DNA of 64,000 nucleotides from Zygnema cylindricum. Its lineage: Eukaryota; Streptophyta; Zygnematophyceae; Zygnematales; Zygnemataceae. The position numbers and the translations under genes are program-made. Each line of letters opens with the position of its first letter. Position 1 is the first letter of the stretch. The notes beneath the pieces were generated by a model that saw only the letters and a program-made list of their open reading frames with translations, was not told the origin of the DNA and made no database searches. The stretch lies in contig JBBHKE010001878.1 in assembly GCA_037447655.1 (NCBI GenBank), positions 1-64,000 of the forward strand, given 5' to 3'. Shown here piece by piece: positions 46,058 to 58,468 of the stretch.

Positions 46058-47729
46058 GATGCCCCTCTCCTTGGGAACCAGATTCCTTTAAACGATATTA
46101 TTTCTGAGTGATGAGTCGCAAAACCAAAATACAATTTGTACAATAAAAACTTATTTGACCTTCTCTCCAGCGCCAACTTTACATCAACAAAGACGAATTT
46201 CCTTAACGGAAATGATATCTCCTGCAACCTTAGCCGTAGTCCAGGCACCTTCCGGATACCATGCGCACTACAGTCCACGTGTGGAGTTGCTCGTGAGAGC
46301 GTGGCACAGCTGGGCTTGCAGGAACAAATGGAGCGGAGAACGGAAGCTGCACGCGAAAGCGTGCAACGGAATCTGGCAGAGGCGCCAGAGTGAATAGCAG
46401 ATGAAATATGGAGATGGCAAGCTCCGCAGCACTCAGCTGCAAAGGACAACAACCTGCAACAAAAAAACAACTGACAGTACAGAGTAAGTTCGCCTCACAT
46501 GACATGATAAGATGAACCAACCAAGTTTGAGTTCAAGTTCTGTATAAACAACTTAGACCAATACGGAACCTTAAGATAATGACATCAAACAAGGTGAGGA
46601 GTTGAGAAACAACAACAAAAAGCTTCATGTGAATTTTCAGCACAAAGCAAAACACATTAAAATTTCACAAGACATATCACAAGAGAAACGAAGCTATGAG
46701 TTTAAATTGAAAAATAAACATGGAAAAATATAGAAAACCACTGCAACGTAACGCACTGTAACACTCTCTAACCTGTCAAAGGTAGAGCAAAGACACGAGC
46801 TGAGGTAATACTTCCTTAATCTGAACTTAAACTATGAACCAAATCAATAGACTCAAAACAAGGAAGACAGCTGTGCAAGTGAGACTTGCAAAATGTTTAA
46901 GGAGAAAACTGGATTAATAGCGGAAAACCACAAAAAAAAATTGACCCGTCAAGGGCAGAAGTTGCAGAGGCGGCAGTATACGGAGACGGCTGTCGAAACG
47001 GTCTCCTCGTTAAGAAATCATGAACCGCGGAACCACCAAATAGGACGGCAGGTTGGATGCCGGCTTGGCACATTACCAGTGGTTTCTCATGGTGAAATAA
47101 ACTGCTTGACACGTGTAGCAAATAGGAAAAAGGTACATGCTTGGTGGCACGTAAAACTCAACCCGTACTCGATCGTAACCGTTGGTTATTCACACCGATT
47201 TTGAAACATAAACGTCACAAGTCAACACGCGTGAGAACGAAGGAAACCATATAGTTCTATACACTAACCGTGTGTCTCGCGTTACTGAGCGCCACGAGTG
47301 GTCGCGAAAAGATTGGCTCCGCAGAACTCTTCCGAACCAGCCGTCACTGGTTCCGGCTGTCATGGAGTCGGATGGACATATGGCAGCAGCCACGTGATTC
47401 CGTACAGTCTTTCACTGTCAGCCCAGAACACCGTACGAGATAAGGACCGATTGAGCAACAGATCACTTCCTTGCTTCTCGGACAGCCCTTTGGTGTAACC
47501 CACAAAGCATAGAGGTACCAAGCGTTTTAAACGCACGCATGAAACGTCGAAAAAATAATGATATATGCGCACGGAACACATGCAATTTTTTGTAAAATGC
47601 GTTGACCGACTTTGACTTCATAATAAAATAGAAAATAAATAACATTTAATCAAAAGTACTACTACAACTTAGGGTATGTGCCCATGTATAAAAGTACCGG
47701 TTATTTAGTATATCTTCCGTCAAAGATTT
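46058..47729. other. Upstream region of the LRR gene; no gene seen
   Basis: The right flank of the minus-strand LRR gene should hold its promoter and 5' UTR. Frames at 46136-46520 overlap on both strands with no domain support. Nothing else recognisable. Confidence 0.5.
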
Positions 47730-48095
47730 TCCCGCGGCTTCCGCTGGCTTTGCACCACGCTGGCGGAAGGCACATGGCCTCTGCCACGTATAGCCACATG
47801 ATCGCGCGTTCGTCGCGGATATTTATTTACATTTCCACGAGGCGCATTGCTATACGTTCAGGCTCCAAAAATTTAACTCCTTCAGGTCACTTGTTGCAAA
47901 CTGGAAGGTTTTACCGACGGCGTATCCGATTCTGCATCCGACGGTCAATGTTTACGCCCATAACCTTGTAGAATGAAATCAGTCATCAAGTAAGTTATTC
48001 TGACAACAAAAAATAATTTGGTACGGCATTGTCTGAAACAGAACGTCCGGCAGTAAATAACCACATTTTCAACCCTTAATGTAACTCCACCCTAA
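47730..48095. repeat. Dispersed repeat copy 2 (unclassified)
   Basis: Collinear partner of 14560-14920 in the same orientation, with many substitutions. Confidence 0.65.
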
Positions 48096-48175
48096 CTCAA
48101 AAAGAAAATTACGTTAATATTGGAACTGTTTAAACTACAGTAGCGTTAATTACTCTAATGCCGAATATTTTTAGG

Positions 48176-49145
48176 TACACCGCGAATCGTAATTAGAGTA
48201 AATTACTCTAATTCGGTCGCTCGAAATTTCGACTCTATGACATCAAATAGAGTAAACGATTCTAATTTTTTCATTATTCTAATTTAGGTGAGGTTTAATT
48301 AGCGTAAAATATTCTAATATAGGTTCGTTTTACACAGTGTGGAGTACGGACGACGTCCAACCGTGCAAAATTGTACTTTTTAAAATAAAAAGGTACAAAT
48401 ACCGATTTAATAGACTCGCTATCGCACGTGAATTCGCACTAAACAAAAAGACTCAATCACATCAAAAAAAAGTCGTTCGCATAACTCTCGTCCGTCAACA
48501 GCTTCGTCGTCAGTGTGAACATTTACCTTAATTTACATGTTAGAATTTTATAGTACAACGGCGACAATACGTGTTTACCTTTAGGGAATTGATAATGACA
48601 GTGACTGTTTTGCTTGCGGACAGTCACTTACGTCATTTTGTCAAAAAACGTACGTTTGCAGTACACACAGGTACAAATATAGCACCGTTGAGTACAAATT
48701 TGACGGTCAATCGGTTGAACAACTTTGACTTTGAAAATATTTTTCAACCGCTTAAAATTATGTCGCGCTTGCGAACGTCGACCGTCATAATAAATTTAGC
48801 AATTCACACGGCCGGCGAACGTTTACGGTAAGTCGAAACGCGGTTGCCGGACGAATATGTGAGAACGTGATTTTTGACAACCCGATTGCATCCCCTTTTT
48901 AGAGCGCATATTCTCATGCGTCCGTGGTTACTAAAACCCATTAATTATACTTTCTCACTTGAAAAGGTACATTTTTGTACGGTCTGACACCAACCGTAGA
49001 ACACTCTATTTAGATGATAAAAATTGGAAAAGAACCCTAAATGGCGTAAAAGAAAAAACAGAATAATTTATGCTGTTTAAAAATTTGGGGAAAAAAGAAG
49101 GTACCTTAAATAGCGTCCATTACTCCAATAACGATTCACGGTGTA
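48176..49145. mobile_element. 970-bp non-autonomous TIR element of the same end family
   Basis: Left end tacaccgcgaatcgtaatta; right end ccaataacgattcacggtgta. The ends pair with the small TACACCG elements but the interior is far longer. No transposase domain is visible in any frame. Confidence 0.65.
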
Positions 49146-49855
49146 CTCTACTGTGCAGTCCTATTATTTTGTCCCCTGAAATTCAACCAGGAAATGAAAA
49201 GGACAAATTCTAAAATGAGCATGGTTTGCGTTATAACTCTAGAAGCCTACAACATTATAAAAGTTTTAGAGCTCGTACATCTGAGAAGTACGAACATTAT
49301 AATTCTATGCAGTTTACTTCTACAACACTGCGTTATGAATGTAACCCCGTGGCGTACCAGTCAATCCATGATGGCATTTCTAACTTACGAAAATCGAGCA
49401 TTAAATGAAGAGTAACAGTTACAAAATTTGTAACAGGGGGTTTGAAAAACTAACCTGTTTCCATGACGACCGGCTAACATATTCTAGAAGTGTACTGTAC
49501 TGAACCGTACTGTAGAAGTTCCAAGGCGAAACGTACATTGTCATGTCATACAGTCGATTCCATGCATCGGTTTGTTAACGCATCTACGTTATAATCATAG
49601 ATGTTCATTTCGTACGGATTTGGACTTTTTTACAAAAACTACGTAGTATTCGTTTGTTTCGTAGCTTTCGTAAATTTCGTACATCCCACACAGTACGAAA
49701 ATTTGTACGGACACAAAAAAAAAATTACTTCCTTTGCGCGCGCGTATTTTTTGTGTCCTCCACTCCGTTTTCAGAAAGAAGTCGCCGTTGGAGACGCCGT
49801 AAATTTCGTCGCTCGTCGCTTGTTCGTTCCACTTTTCAGTTTTGCACTTTTGCTT
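49146..49855. other. No supported feature
   Basis: I see no gene, RNA or repeat with support here. It contains a short AGTGTACTGTACTG motif near 49489. Confidence 0.5.
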
Positions 49856-50155
49856 CATTTGCGAGCGCGTATTTTTATCTGGGCGACAAGCAACAAAATT
49901 TTTGGCGTCTCGCGCGTGTATTTTTGTATGAGCGGCGAACATCGGAATTTATGGCGTCTCGCACGCGTATTTTTATCCAAGCGGCGAGCCGCGGAACTTA
50001 TGGTTTCTTACACGCGTATTTTTATCTGAGCGGCGAGCCACGGAATTTATGGCGTCTTGCACGCGTATTTTCACCTGAGTGGCGAGCCGCAAAATTTATG
50101 GCGTCTCGCACCCGTAGTTTACTTGAGCGACGAGCGGCGGAATTTATGGCATCTC
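49856..50155 (+). repeat. 60-bp minisatellite, about five copies
   Basis: Units carry GGAATTTATGGCGTCTCGCA, then CGCGTATTTTTATC, then GAGCGGCGAGCC. Because 60 is a multiple of three, frames stay open across the array and give a 171-codon apparent protein with a 20-residue repeat. No start context, splice signals or domain support coding. Confidence 0.8.
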
Positions 50156-50401
50156 CAACGGTTCCTTGAGTCGTTTTGCGTCATTTAAGCGCGCGTGTTT
50201 TTATATGTCCTCCACGTTGGTTTTCGACGATTTTCAGCGATCCATCGATTATGACGAAAGTACCGATTCGCATATGTGCGACGTGACGTGACGTGACGAA
50301 GCGGAATGTACAGAATTGAACCGAATGACAACATGTTTGAATGAATGCTTTATGTACGGAATTGTGTACAAATATGCGACAATTCTCGGTGGACAATCAA
50401 C

Positions 50402-53400
50402 GTGTAAATAGATTTAGATTAGACCACACTTTGGTGGCTTATTTAGTGTAAACTCTTTGTTTGCATAGAAAAGACAAAGCACAGTAGACAAAAAAATAAC
50501 CCTTCATCCATCAATTTAGAGAGCAAGTCAGACATAGAGAGAAAAGACAAAAGGTAGATTAGATTCGGCTTTATTGAAAAAGTCTTTTGTAACACTTTGT
50601 CTTGAGAGGACCATTTATTAAAGCTACGGCTTCACTACAATTCTTTGTCTATTCGTCTACTTTATCTGTTTACTATATATCTCTCCTCTACATCATTCCT
50701 ATCTCTATTTATTTTCCTTGACTCCCTAAGCCCATTTTTAGTGTTTAATCTGTGGCCGGTCTAAAGGGTCTGTGGTTATAGGGAACTCTCCCCTTTAGCC
50801 CGGATGACCGACCAGGCACGACAAGTTATAAGCCCACCCGTAAGGTGGCCAAAAGAGTTCAAAATTTTGAGAAAGAAAGTTACAGCCACCCCAAGAAGGC
50901 TGAGAGTAGAGGAAAAGAATCAGATGCTTTTGCAAAAACTACAAGAGCACCAAATCAGATATGGGAATTGGATGCGAAAGAAGGGAGAGCTTTGGAAAAC
51001 GACATCCAATGGCTCAAAGGGGAAAAGTTAACAAAGAAGACAACTGTCACATCATCCACGACTGTACAGATCAGACTTCTCCGATCGCTAACTCACACAG
51101 TCTATGATGATTCGATGACGCTCCAAGAAAACATTTCCCATTTTTCTAAGAACTTAGTCAAAGCAGAATCAGCATATCTCCACTTTCGAACGGTGACTAA
51201 GTTTTCATTACTACTACTGTCCCTCCCGCATAACTTCACATCGGTTCTCACCTTGTTTGAGGACCGCGAGGGGAAGGAGTGGAAGTGGGAGGAGGTTGTC
51301 GAAAAGTTGATCGTTGCAGAAGGCTCTACTGAGGTGGTGATGCCCGCAAAGGCCTCCAAGAGCGAGCATGGCATCAAGGAATCAAGCAGTCAAATTAGAG
51401 ACCAATCCGGTGACGGGGTAGAGACAAAACAAACATGTCAAAACCCACATGACAAAGTCTTTGTCTCCAATTCGAGCATTCAGATCAAAGATGACCATAG
51501 CGTAAAAGAGACGCAAAGATACTGATATTAGAGGAGAGAAAGCTGGAAACAGAAGGACCTCTAACGACCTAATTCCAAGCCAAACTCCAGACTACACCAC
51601 GTTCTGACACGTGTGCCTCTTTCTGAAAGCGAATGCTAGGGAAGGGAAGGTCTGTCATAAGGGCAGATAGAAGAGGAAGAAGAATTCATCATTTCGAGGA
51701 AGAAATCTGAAGAGATCCACCATCGGCCGAGAGCATGTGGCAGTATGTCCGTCCGCAATCTTTTGAAGGAGCCGCCAAATCAAAAGGCTGAGGGCTCCGT
51801 CCTTGAACCTACATATCCCAAAATCAGAAGCATTAGTGGATGGGATGCCATCCAGCTCAATACTAAGGAGACAACCGGAAATGACAAAACTGGAGTTCTA
51901 ACCATGCAGAGAAAAAATCAAAGCGACGAACAGAAAAGACGCACATTTAACTTTGCAGATGTTGCCGCAGCAACATATGCAAAGACGGAATACGGCTCAG
52001 ACAAGTCAAGGGCCATCATCAGCTCCAATTAGAGTAGTCGAGAGAATCGAGATCTTAAGATTCAGGGTGACCCATCTCAAGAGGAGACGGGGAAGAGGTC
52101 TCACCTCAAAAAGGTCCGAGAGCTGGTGTCTCAGAACGACACCATGCTGATCCTCAACGCCTGCGAACGGCGTGAACCCACTGAAGGTGATGAAGTAATA
52201 TGCGGGGATTTCACGGAGAATGCGCACAGTCGACCAAGTGCGCCATCCACCATCCGCAAAGAGGACCAGAACCGTGTCCTGTATGGAAAGACAACAGAAT
52301 GCAACTTGCCAAGCATGTCAATAGCGAGATGAAATGAGGCAGCAAGGGTGGCACACGAATGACTGCAATGACGACGTAAGGGAAAGTCAACAAAGATCAG
52401 CAAGCAACAGAATTTGCAAAAGAGAAAACCAATAAGCCTCAATCGCAGACGACAAATACAAGCAGTGACAAAATAATGTCAGACAGTAAAATAGTTGATT
52501 TTAAGAAAGAAGAATCAAGGAGGATCAACGAAATGGGTCATAGTTCCACTCACAAGATAGATGATGTTGAAAACAAGGAGAGCCATCGAGCACCGATCTG
52601 CAAAATAGAAAGATTTTTTTTAATGTGTTGGCAAATGGACAAAGAGAGGAGGGGAACAAGAAAGGAGCAGAATGCAAATCGAGAAGGAGCAAGGACAACC
52701 AACAAGTGGGAAACATTCAGAAAACGTTAGTCATCAAATCAGACAGTGAGTTCATTAACAGCGGGAGCAAAGGCAACAAAGACAAAAACTTACCATCTGA
52801 AAAGGGAGTCAGAGCCAAGTGTCCCACGAATCAATCCCGCTTCAATGACCAATCTAAAAAAGGCCATCAATCCTCCACCCTCCTAATCTATGACGACCAT
52901 CACAAAGCGGAAGCAAAGTCATCACAGACGGTGAAGCGCTATGCAAAACAACTGAAATGCATGACGCTAACTCCACCAGAAAAGAAGAAGATTCATACAT
53001 CAAAATTACTCACACCAATAAGTGATTATTGGAAAGTGAGGAAGGAGGCTCAAATTAGGAGCAAGTCAATTTTTAACAGAGTTCCAGCCGAGATAAAAAC
53101 ACATACAGGAAAGGAGATCATGAGGAACCAAATCTCACCGTTAATTAATCCAGCCGGGAAGATGATTGATTTGCCGAGGGCAAAAACTCACATCATTCTC
53201 ATAGGAGACACCTCAAGGGAAGGAAATCCACCAATAGAAAGAGCTCCTGTCACCAAGGCCGCTGCCTGGGAATCTGCAATCAGTGGAGGCACAAGCGAGT
53301 TTTATTACATGAAAAGTCAGACAGAAGTAAAAAAGGACCATAAGCAAGGAAAAAAAACGTAAGTCAAAATTACTTCATCGTCCTTTCAAGCATCTTTCCA

Positions 53401-53448
53401 CATGATACTGAAGACAGAATAGAGTACAAAAATCAAGCAGCAACAAAG
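50402..53448 (+). mobile_element. Purine-rich gag-bearing retroelement remnant, left part
   Basis: After a possible 5' terminal region (50402-50773) and a GGTTATAGGG sequence resembling the copia primer site, a gag-like frame begins. The rest is A/G-rich on the plus strand with many Lys/Glu/Ser frames and frequent stops. The minus-strand copia element inserted at 53449, and similar A/G-rich sequence resumes at 60458. No RT, integrase or protease is visible. Confidence 0.5.
50804..51525 (+). pseudogene. Copia-type gag (UBN2-like) remnant
   Basis: The frame from 50845 has a core typical of copia gag: IRLLRSLTHTVYDDSMTLQE, LLLLSLPHNFTSVLTLFEDR and EWKWEEVVEKLIVAE. The N-terminal portion appears in a neighbouring frame from 50804, implying a frameshift. 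No zinc knuckle follows. It differs clearly from the gag of the copia elements at 58-59 kb and 62-63 kb. Confidence 0.6.
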
Positions 53449-54456
53449 TGCAACTCTAAGACCTCCATTGGTACTCAGAGTATGCAGTTTACCAAAAGAC
53501 CCTAAGATCACCTCAATCCCTTAGTCTTTATATGAGTATTATTGACACCTTGATAGAATACAGACTAGCCAGACTGCAACCTTTGGAACAACAGACTTAA
53601 CATAGTCTACCACAAAAAGAATCCTTGAATTTGCTCCCCTGAGCAGTTAATTATCAACGGTCAAAGATGACCTTTTATACAGAAGCTCTCTGGGAGAGAG
53701 GCGGCTACTTGTAATTCTCCTAAGTCTTAAAACCCTCTCTAAACCCTCTCCTACTCATATACGGAACCAATCAAATCATTGTATAGTACACCAAGGTACT
53801 TGGCCCGGAGTACTTTCTGAACGACCATTGTACGACATGGCCCAGAAGACGACCTCTGCCGCATCTAAGTTCGCCATGGTATGTCTCGGAGATGCCGCTA
53901 TCCAATTGCATGTTGCCACGTGTTACCTGGTGTGGCGGTGACCGCAAACCGCCAAATCGTCCATTCCGCAATGCCGACTTTTTCCTCGGCCGTCCGCTTG
54001 ATATTGACCTTAATTCACGGCCGTTTAAAATAAATCTGGTATTTTCAAAAGTAACTATATCTATCTATCTCTATGTGATTGTGGTCCGTTCGTCAGTTAA
54101 ATGAACTTCTATATTTCCACATCTTTAATTAGCTATAGTACCCTATATACTTCAGCACAAGTCCTAGTCTATAGGCCAAAGCTACCAGCTACAGACAGAT
54201 TGACAAACGGTAGGTACCATGATCAAATCCTAGGCCCGTCAACGTTTTTGATAAGTTTACCAAAAAAAAATGCCTTCTGATTCTAGGGGAAGCATAGGCA
54301 GCCATGGCTCTAGCTTACTCTTCGGCCTTTAGTGACTACGACAAGTATGGGGACTAGAGGCAGAAGTTAAAAGCAGACTGCCTTTGCTTTTGCCTGCTCC
54401 TACTTAAATCAATTAAGTAACCTAGAAAATACCTAAGTAAACCATTAATTTCAACA
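53449..54456 (-). repeat. Copia A 3' LTR (1008 bp)
   Basis: On the minus strand it starts TGTTGAAATTAATGG and ends AGAGTTGCA. It is closely similar to 59450-60457 over its full length. Confidence 0.9.
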
Positions 54457-54467
54457 CTCCCCTTATT
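54457..54467 (-). promoter_or_regulatory. Copia A polypurine tract
   Basis: The minus-strand bases AATAAGGGGAG lie directly against the 3' LTR start, the normal place and composition for a plus-strand primer. Confidence 0.8.
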
Positions 54468-54537
54468 TTCAAGTCACTTTTAAATTTAAGTCCACATTTC
54501 TCTCTACATAAAATTTTTTATAGGAGAGGGCACAAAC

Positions 54538-55473
54538 TGTAGAAATTAATGGTTCTTTTAATATTTTCTAGGTCTAAAAATAATTGTTGAAAAGAGGTAG
54601 TTAATATTTCACTTCTCTATTTTAGTTATAATTTAAAGAGAGAGAGTGAGGATCAAAGGCACGCCATGGCTGCCGCCATATTTAGAAAGTGGCAGATTTT
54701 GAAGTAGATGATATTTTACAAAAATATTGTATTTACCCGGATTTGAGCCTTCGACCTCTGGACTCTTTATAGCCGGGCGCCTTAACCAATAAGGCGCTAA
54801 GAAACGATACACGTGAAGGATTTGAAAGATATATAAACATTAACGAAACGGCTAATTAACACCAAACTAACGAAGAGGAACAATTCGTGCACGTTCGTGA
54901 ATCTGAAACGTGTAAAATATGTTTTGATCAGACTACCACCATTGTAGCTGCCACTCGAAGTGAGCTTTCGGCGACATTTAGAGATAAGCGGCACGCGGTG
55001 CCACGTGGCGCCGCGTTATTTGATACCGGAGAAGATAGGAGGAGGAACCATGGCTCCCAATTTGAGAGGTGTTACTTTGTAGACTATGTCGTACAGTAGA
55101 CGTACAATAAGTACATCGCCCATTGTACCTTCTTGTACTATATAGTGTTCCTATTGGTCTAGGGTTTAGTGGTAGGTAGTCGTGAGTAGGCTGACCAAGA
55201 CTTAGTGATATTTAGGTACCTCTCTCTAGGAGAGCTTGTAAACATAAAGGTCATTTTTGACCAGCCATAACGTACTGCTCAGCGGAGCAAATTCGGAGAT
55301 TCTTTTTGGTAACAACTCAAGAGAATCTTGCCTTCATTGTGGTGAAGGTGGTCAGAGTTTTTTTTCTGTCAGGGTGATAGTTACTTTTGCTGAAACACAA
55401 AGGGGCCAGGGTTATCCTAGAGGCTTCGTGTGAGCTGCCTACTCTGAGGACCTTTGGAGGTCTACGAGTTGCA
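54538..55473 (+). repeat. Solo copia LTR nested in copia A, opposite orientation
   Basis: It starts TGTAGAAATTAATGG like the element B LTR (61286) and ends GGAGGTCTACGAGTTGCA. Downstream parts align with B, including the TACTGCTCAG.GGAGCAAATTC block. No internal sequence of its own orientation follows. Flanks caaac and caggc agree at three of five bases. The copia A pol frame runs into its end. Confidence 0.8.
54734..54802 (-). other. tRNA-like segment inside the solo LTR
   Basis: On the minus strand, TTAGCGCCTTATTGG followed by TTAAGGCGC forms a perfect stem and resembles a D arm with an A box. GGCTCAAATCC about 35 bases later resembles a B box (consensus GGTTCGANTCC). The acceptor and anticodon stems do not pair well, so it is not a functional tRNA call. 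Confidence 0.4.
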
Positions 55474-56222
55474 CAGGCTTTGTCATCATGTCTGCCACCA
55501 TCTCGTTGTGTGGTCTATACTCTAGAATTATTATTTTATTCTCCACCTTTTCCTTGACAAAGCTAAGTCTGATATTCATGTGCTTGTTTAAAGTGATGTT
55601 TGGGATTAGCAACAATTGCAATTGCTTCTTGATTATCACATAATATTTTCTGAATTCTACTCGTAAGTTGTCCCAATTCACTAAACAAGGATTTAACCCA
55701 CATCAATTCCTTCACAGCAGAGGAAGATGCCATATACTCTACCGTCATAGTGGACTGAGCAATGACCTTTTTCTGTTTATTGCTCCAGCAACAAGCACCA
55801 TTCCCCACATAAACCACATATCTAAATGTACATCTTTGCATCGGAGCATCCCTATAGCTGGCATCACTCCTAGTGGTGATGTTAGTATTTTCCCCACCCA
55901 GATGCAACCCTAGATCCCTAGTTCCTATGAGATATCTAAGGACCCTCTTAGCTACTTCTCAATCTCTTTTGGTAGGAGCTTTTAGACTCCTACTTAGCAC
56001 TCCTACAACTGCTGCCAAATCGGGTCTGGTAAAATTCATAAAATAAATTAGCCTGCCCACTACCTCTCTATATGGGATAGTCTGCATAAACTTCTTTTGT
56101 TCTGGACCTAGTTCTTCATCTAGAATTAGGATATTTCTTTCCTCACTCCCCTCACTTCCCTTCTTTAGGTCCATGGGAGTCGTAGAACTATTGGCTTTGT
56201 TCATCTGAAATTTTTCCAACAT
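55474..56222 (-). pseudogene. Copia A RNase H region (broken)
   Basis: Recognisable: YREVVGRLIYFMNFTRPDLA, GYCDA-like SDASYRDAP, TVEYMASSSAVKELMWV and NEMVADMMTKPV, the usual C-terminal landmark of copia pol. Stops near 55959 and 55563 break it. Its last codons lie inside the nested LTR. Confidence 0.85.
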
Positions 56223-56990
56223 GTTTCCAATTGCCTCTTTTTGAGTTAGTCTAATAATTCTCTTTTCTCTATCTCTCTCTACTTGTATTCCCAGAATATA
56301 TATCTTGCCTCCCCCATGTCCTTCATTTCAAATCTTCCCTTTAGGTCTGTTTTTAGTTTGTTGATTTTCTCTATTGACTTACTCAGAACAAGCAAGTCAT
56401 CAACGTAAATTTCAATAAAGATGACACCTTCCTCATCTTCAAAAACATAAATTTAATGATCTAAACTGATCCAGATGTATCCCAGACCGATGAGGAACTC
56501 ATCAAGTTTTTTGTTCCATTGTCTAGGCGCCTGTTTAAAACCAAAGAGAGATTTGATCAGCCATCATACCTTACTTTCCTCTCTTTGTTCCATGAATCTT
56601 TCCGGTTGTCGCATGAAGATCTCCTCCTCTAGTTTTCCATGTAAGAAGGTTGTCTTGATGTCCATCTGGTGTACTTCCATGCCTTCTTTAGCTGCCAAAC
56701 TGAGAAGTATCTAGACCGAGGGAAATGTGACGACCGGTGCAATGGTTTCTTCGTAGCCTATTCCCTCTTAGACGGTTCCCGTAGATTCTTTCGAATCACC
56801 ACGGCTTCTTCCCTGTCCCTCGGGTCCATATTTGTTTCCACCACGTCTTCTGCTTCAGGTATAGGTGTTATTGGTGTTTCCAAGTCTAAGTCTTTCTTGG
56901 TTTGCTTTGAACCTTCAATGATATCATCCGAACCTGCAAGAGTATCATCTTTTTGGAGACCCGGATAGTGAGGAAGATGATAGTCATCAT
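56223..56990 (-). pseudogene. Copia A reverse transcriptase (broken)
   Basis: Pieces in three frames spell VHQMDIKTTFLHGKLEEEIF and the active site IYVDDLLVLSKS (YVDD), with stops and frameshifts between them. The order and spacing fit copia RT. Confidence 0.8.
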
Positions 56991-56997
56991 AATTGTT

Positions 56998-57850
56998 TTA
57001 CTCAAATCTGATTCTGACTGACTTTGAGGATTTGAAGGGATATACCGACTTCCCTTCATCCATAGCTAACAGGTGCTTTAATAAAATTATATCTTCTCTC
57101 TTTCGATCATACACTCTATACCCTTTTACATCCTCATCATATCCCAGCAAGTATCCAGGTTTCCCTTTAGGATCTAGTTTCCAGTTAGGTTTATTTGTAT
57201 CTAAACTGAAGACTTTACTACCGAAATCCTTTAAGTGAGATATATCTGGTTTTCGGCCGGTCCATCTCTCATATGGAGTTTGGCCTCTCACCGCCGAAGT
57301 CAGTACTCTATTGCTCAAATAATTAGCACAATTCATAGCTTCGGCCCAAAATCTTTTTTCTATCGTTTTATGTGACAACATACTCCGGGCACTATCATTC
57401 AATGTCATATTCAATCTTTCGGCAACACCATTCTGTTCCGCGTTTTCCGGAACTCTTTTTTGAGGTTGCACACCATCCTCTCTTAAAAACTCCTCAAACT
57501 GATTGGAGGTATATTCCCCTCCATTGTCACTTCTTACTCTTTTTATTGAGGTCTCGTGAAGCTTCTCGGCACATGCTTTATATTGTTTGAAATACTCCGG
57601 AACTTCTCATTTGTTTTTCGAAAAATATACCCGGGAGTACCGAGACCAATCATCGGTAATGGTTAGCATAAATCTTTTCCATCCGGGTGATGGAACTCTT
57701 GCCGATCCCCAAATGTCTGTGAGTACAAAAATCAAGAACTTTTTCTCCTTTATAAGTTGCTTCCTTTGGAAATGGTTATCTGTGTGCTTTACCTTGAGCA
57801 CACCCACTGCAATCACTTAAGTTCTTATTTCCCCCAAAATGTATCCCTTC
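56998..57850 (-). pseudogene. Copia A integrase (broken)
   Basis: The core includes DIWGSARVPS and TITDDWSRYSRVYF; the later frame (57471-56998) has ENAEQNGVAERLNMTL with the catalytic Glu, RFWAEAMNCANYLSNR and the C-terminal GYDEDVKGYRVYD. Stops near 57607 and 57475 interrupt it. Confidence 0.85.
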
Positions 57851-57949
57851 AACTGCTCCCATCTTTTTCATTTCTTTTAGCTTTTCAAGATTTACATGCC
57901 CAAGTCTCTTATGCCACAACATAATATCATTCACACCAGCATAGTAAAG

Positions 57950-58330
57950 TTAGATTTTTTCATTACTTAAAGCAAACCTGAATTTTCCTCTGCTACCTTT
58001 CTCAGCTGTGAAATACACATCTTCCTCAAAGCTAGCTGTAAAAACTCTTTTTTTGGTGCTAGCTTCAAAACCTTTATCATCTAATACAGGTGTAGAGATA
58101 AGGTTTTTGTTTAACCCCGGAATAATTAATACATTGGAGAGTGCAACTATTGAGGTTTTCCCTTCCACTATGACTTTCAAATCTACCGATCCTACAAAAG
58201 TAGTGGTAACTACCCTCCCATCCCCATATTCAACCTCTACTGTAGGAATCTTTCTCAACTTAGTGAAGAGATGCTTATCATTGCACATGTGCATGGAGGC
58301 ACCTGAATCCACAATCTAGCCCCCTTCACC
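57950..58330 (-). pseudogene. Copia A protease
   Basis: Begins near the active site MDSGASMHMCND and continues through VEVEYGDGRVVTTTFVGSV to LNKNLIST, a copia protease followed by the start of the pre-integrase region. A stop precedes it at about 58318. Confidence 0.85.
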
Positions 58331-58468
58331 TTTCAGTCCACCGAAGGCACATTTTTACTTCCGTGGAATATTTACTTATGTCTTTGCCTCCAAATCCTCC
58401 TCCAAAAGAAGTTCGTTGTCCTCCTCATCGGATTCCTCCTGAATTACCTGTGTGGCAAGTGCCTTTTT

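Noticed and set aside
49654-50169. 171-codon repeat protein
   Set aside because: Open only because the 60-bp minisatellite unit is a multiple of three; kept as a repeat, with a finding.
54734-54802. Functional tRNA gene
   Set aside because: D-arm and B-box resemble a tRNA, but acceptor and anticodon stems do not pair, and it lies inside an LTR.
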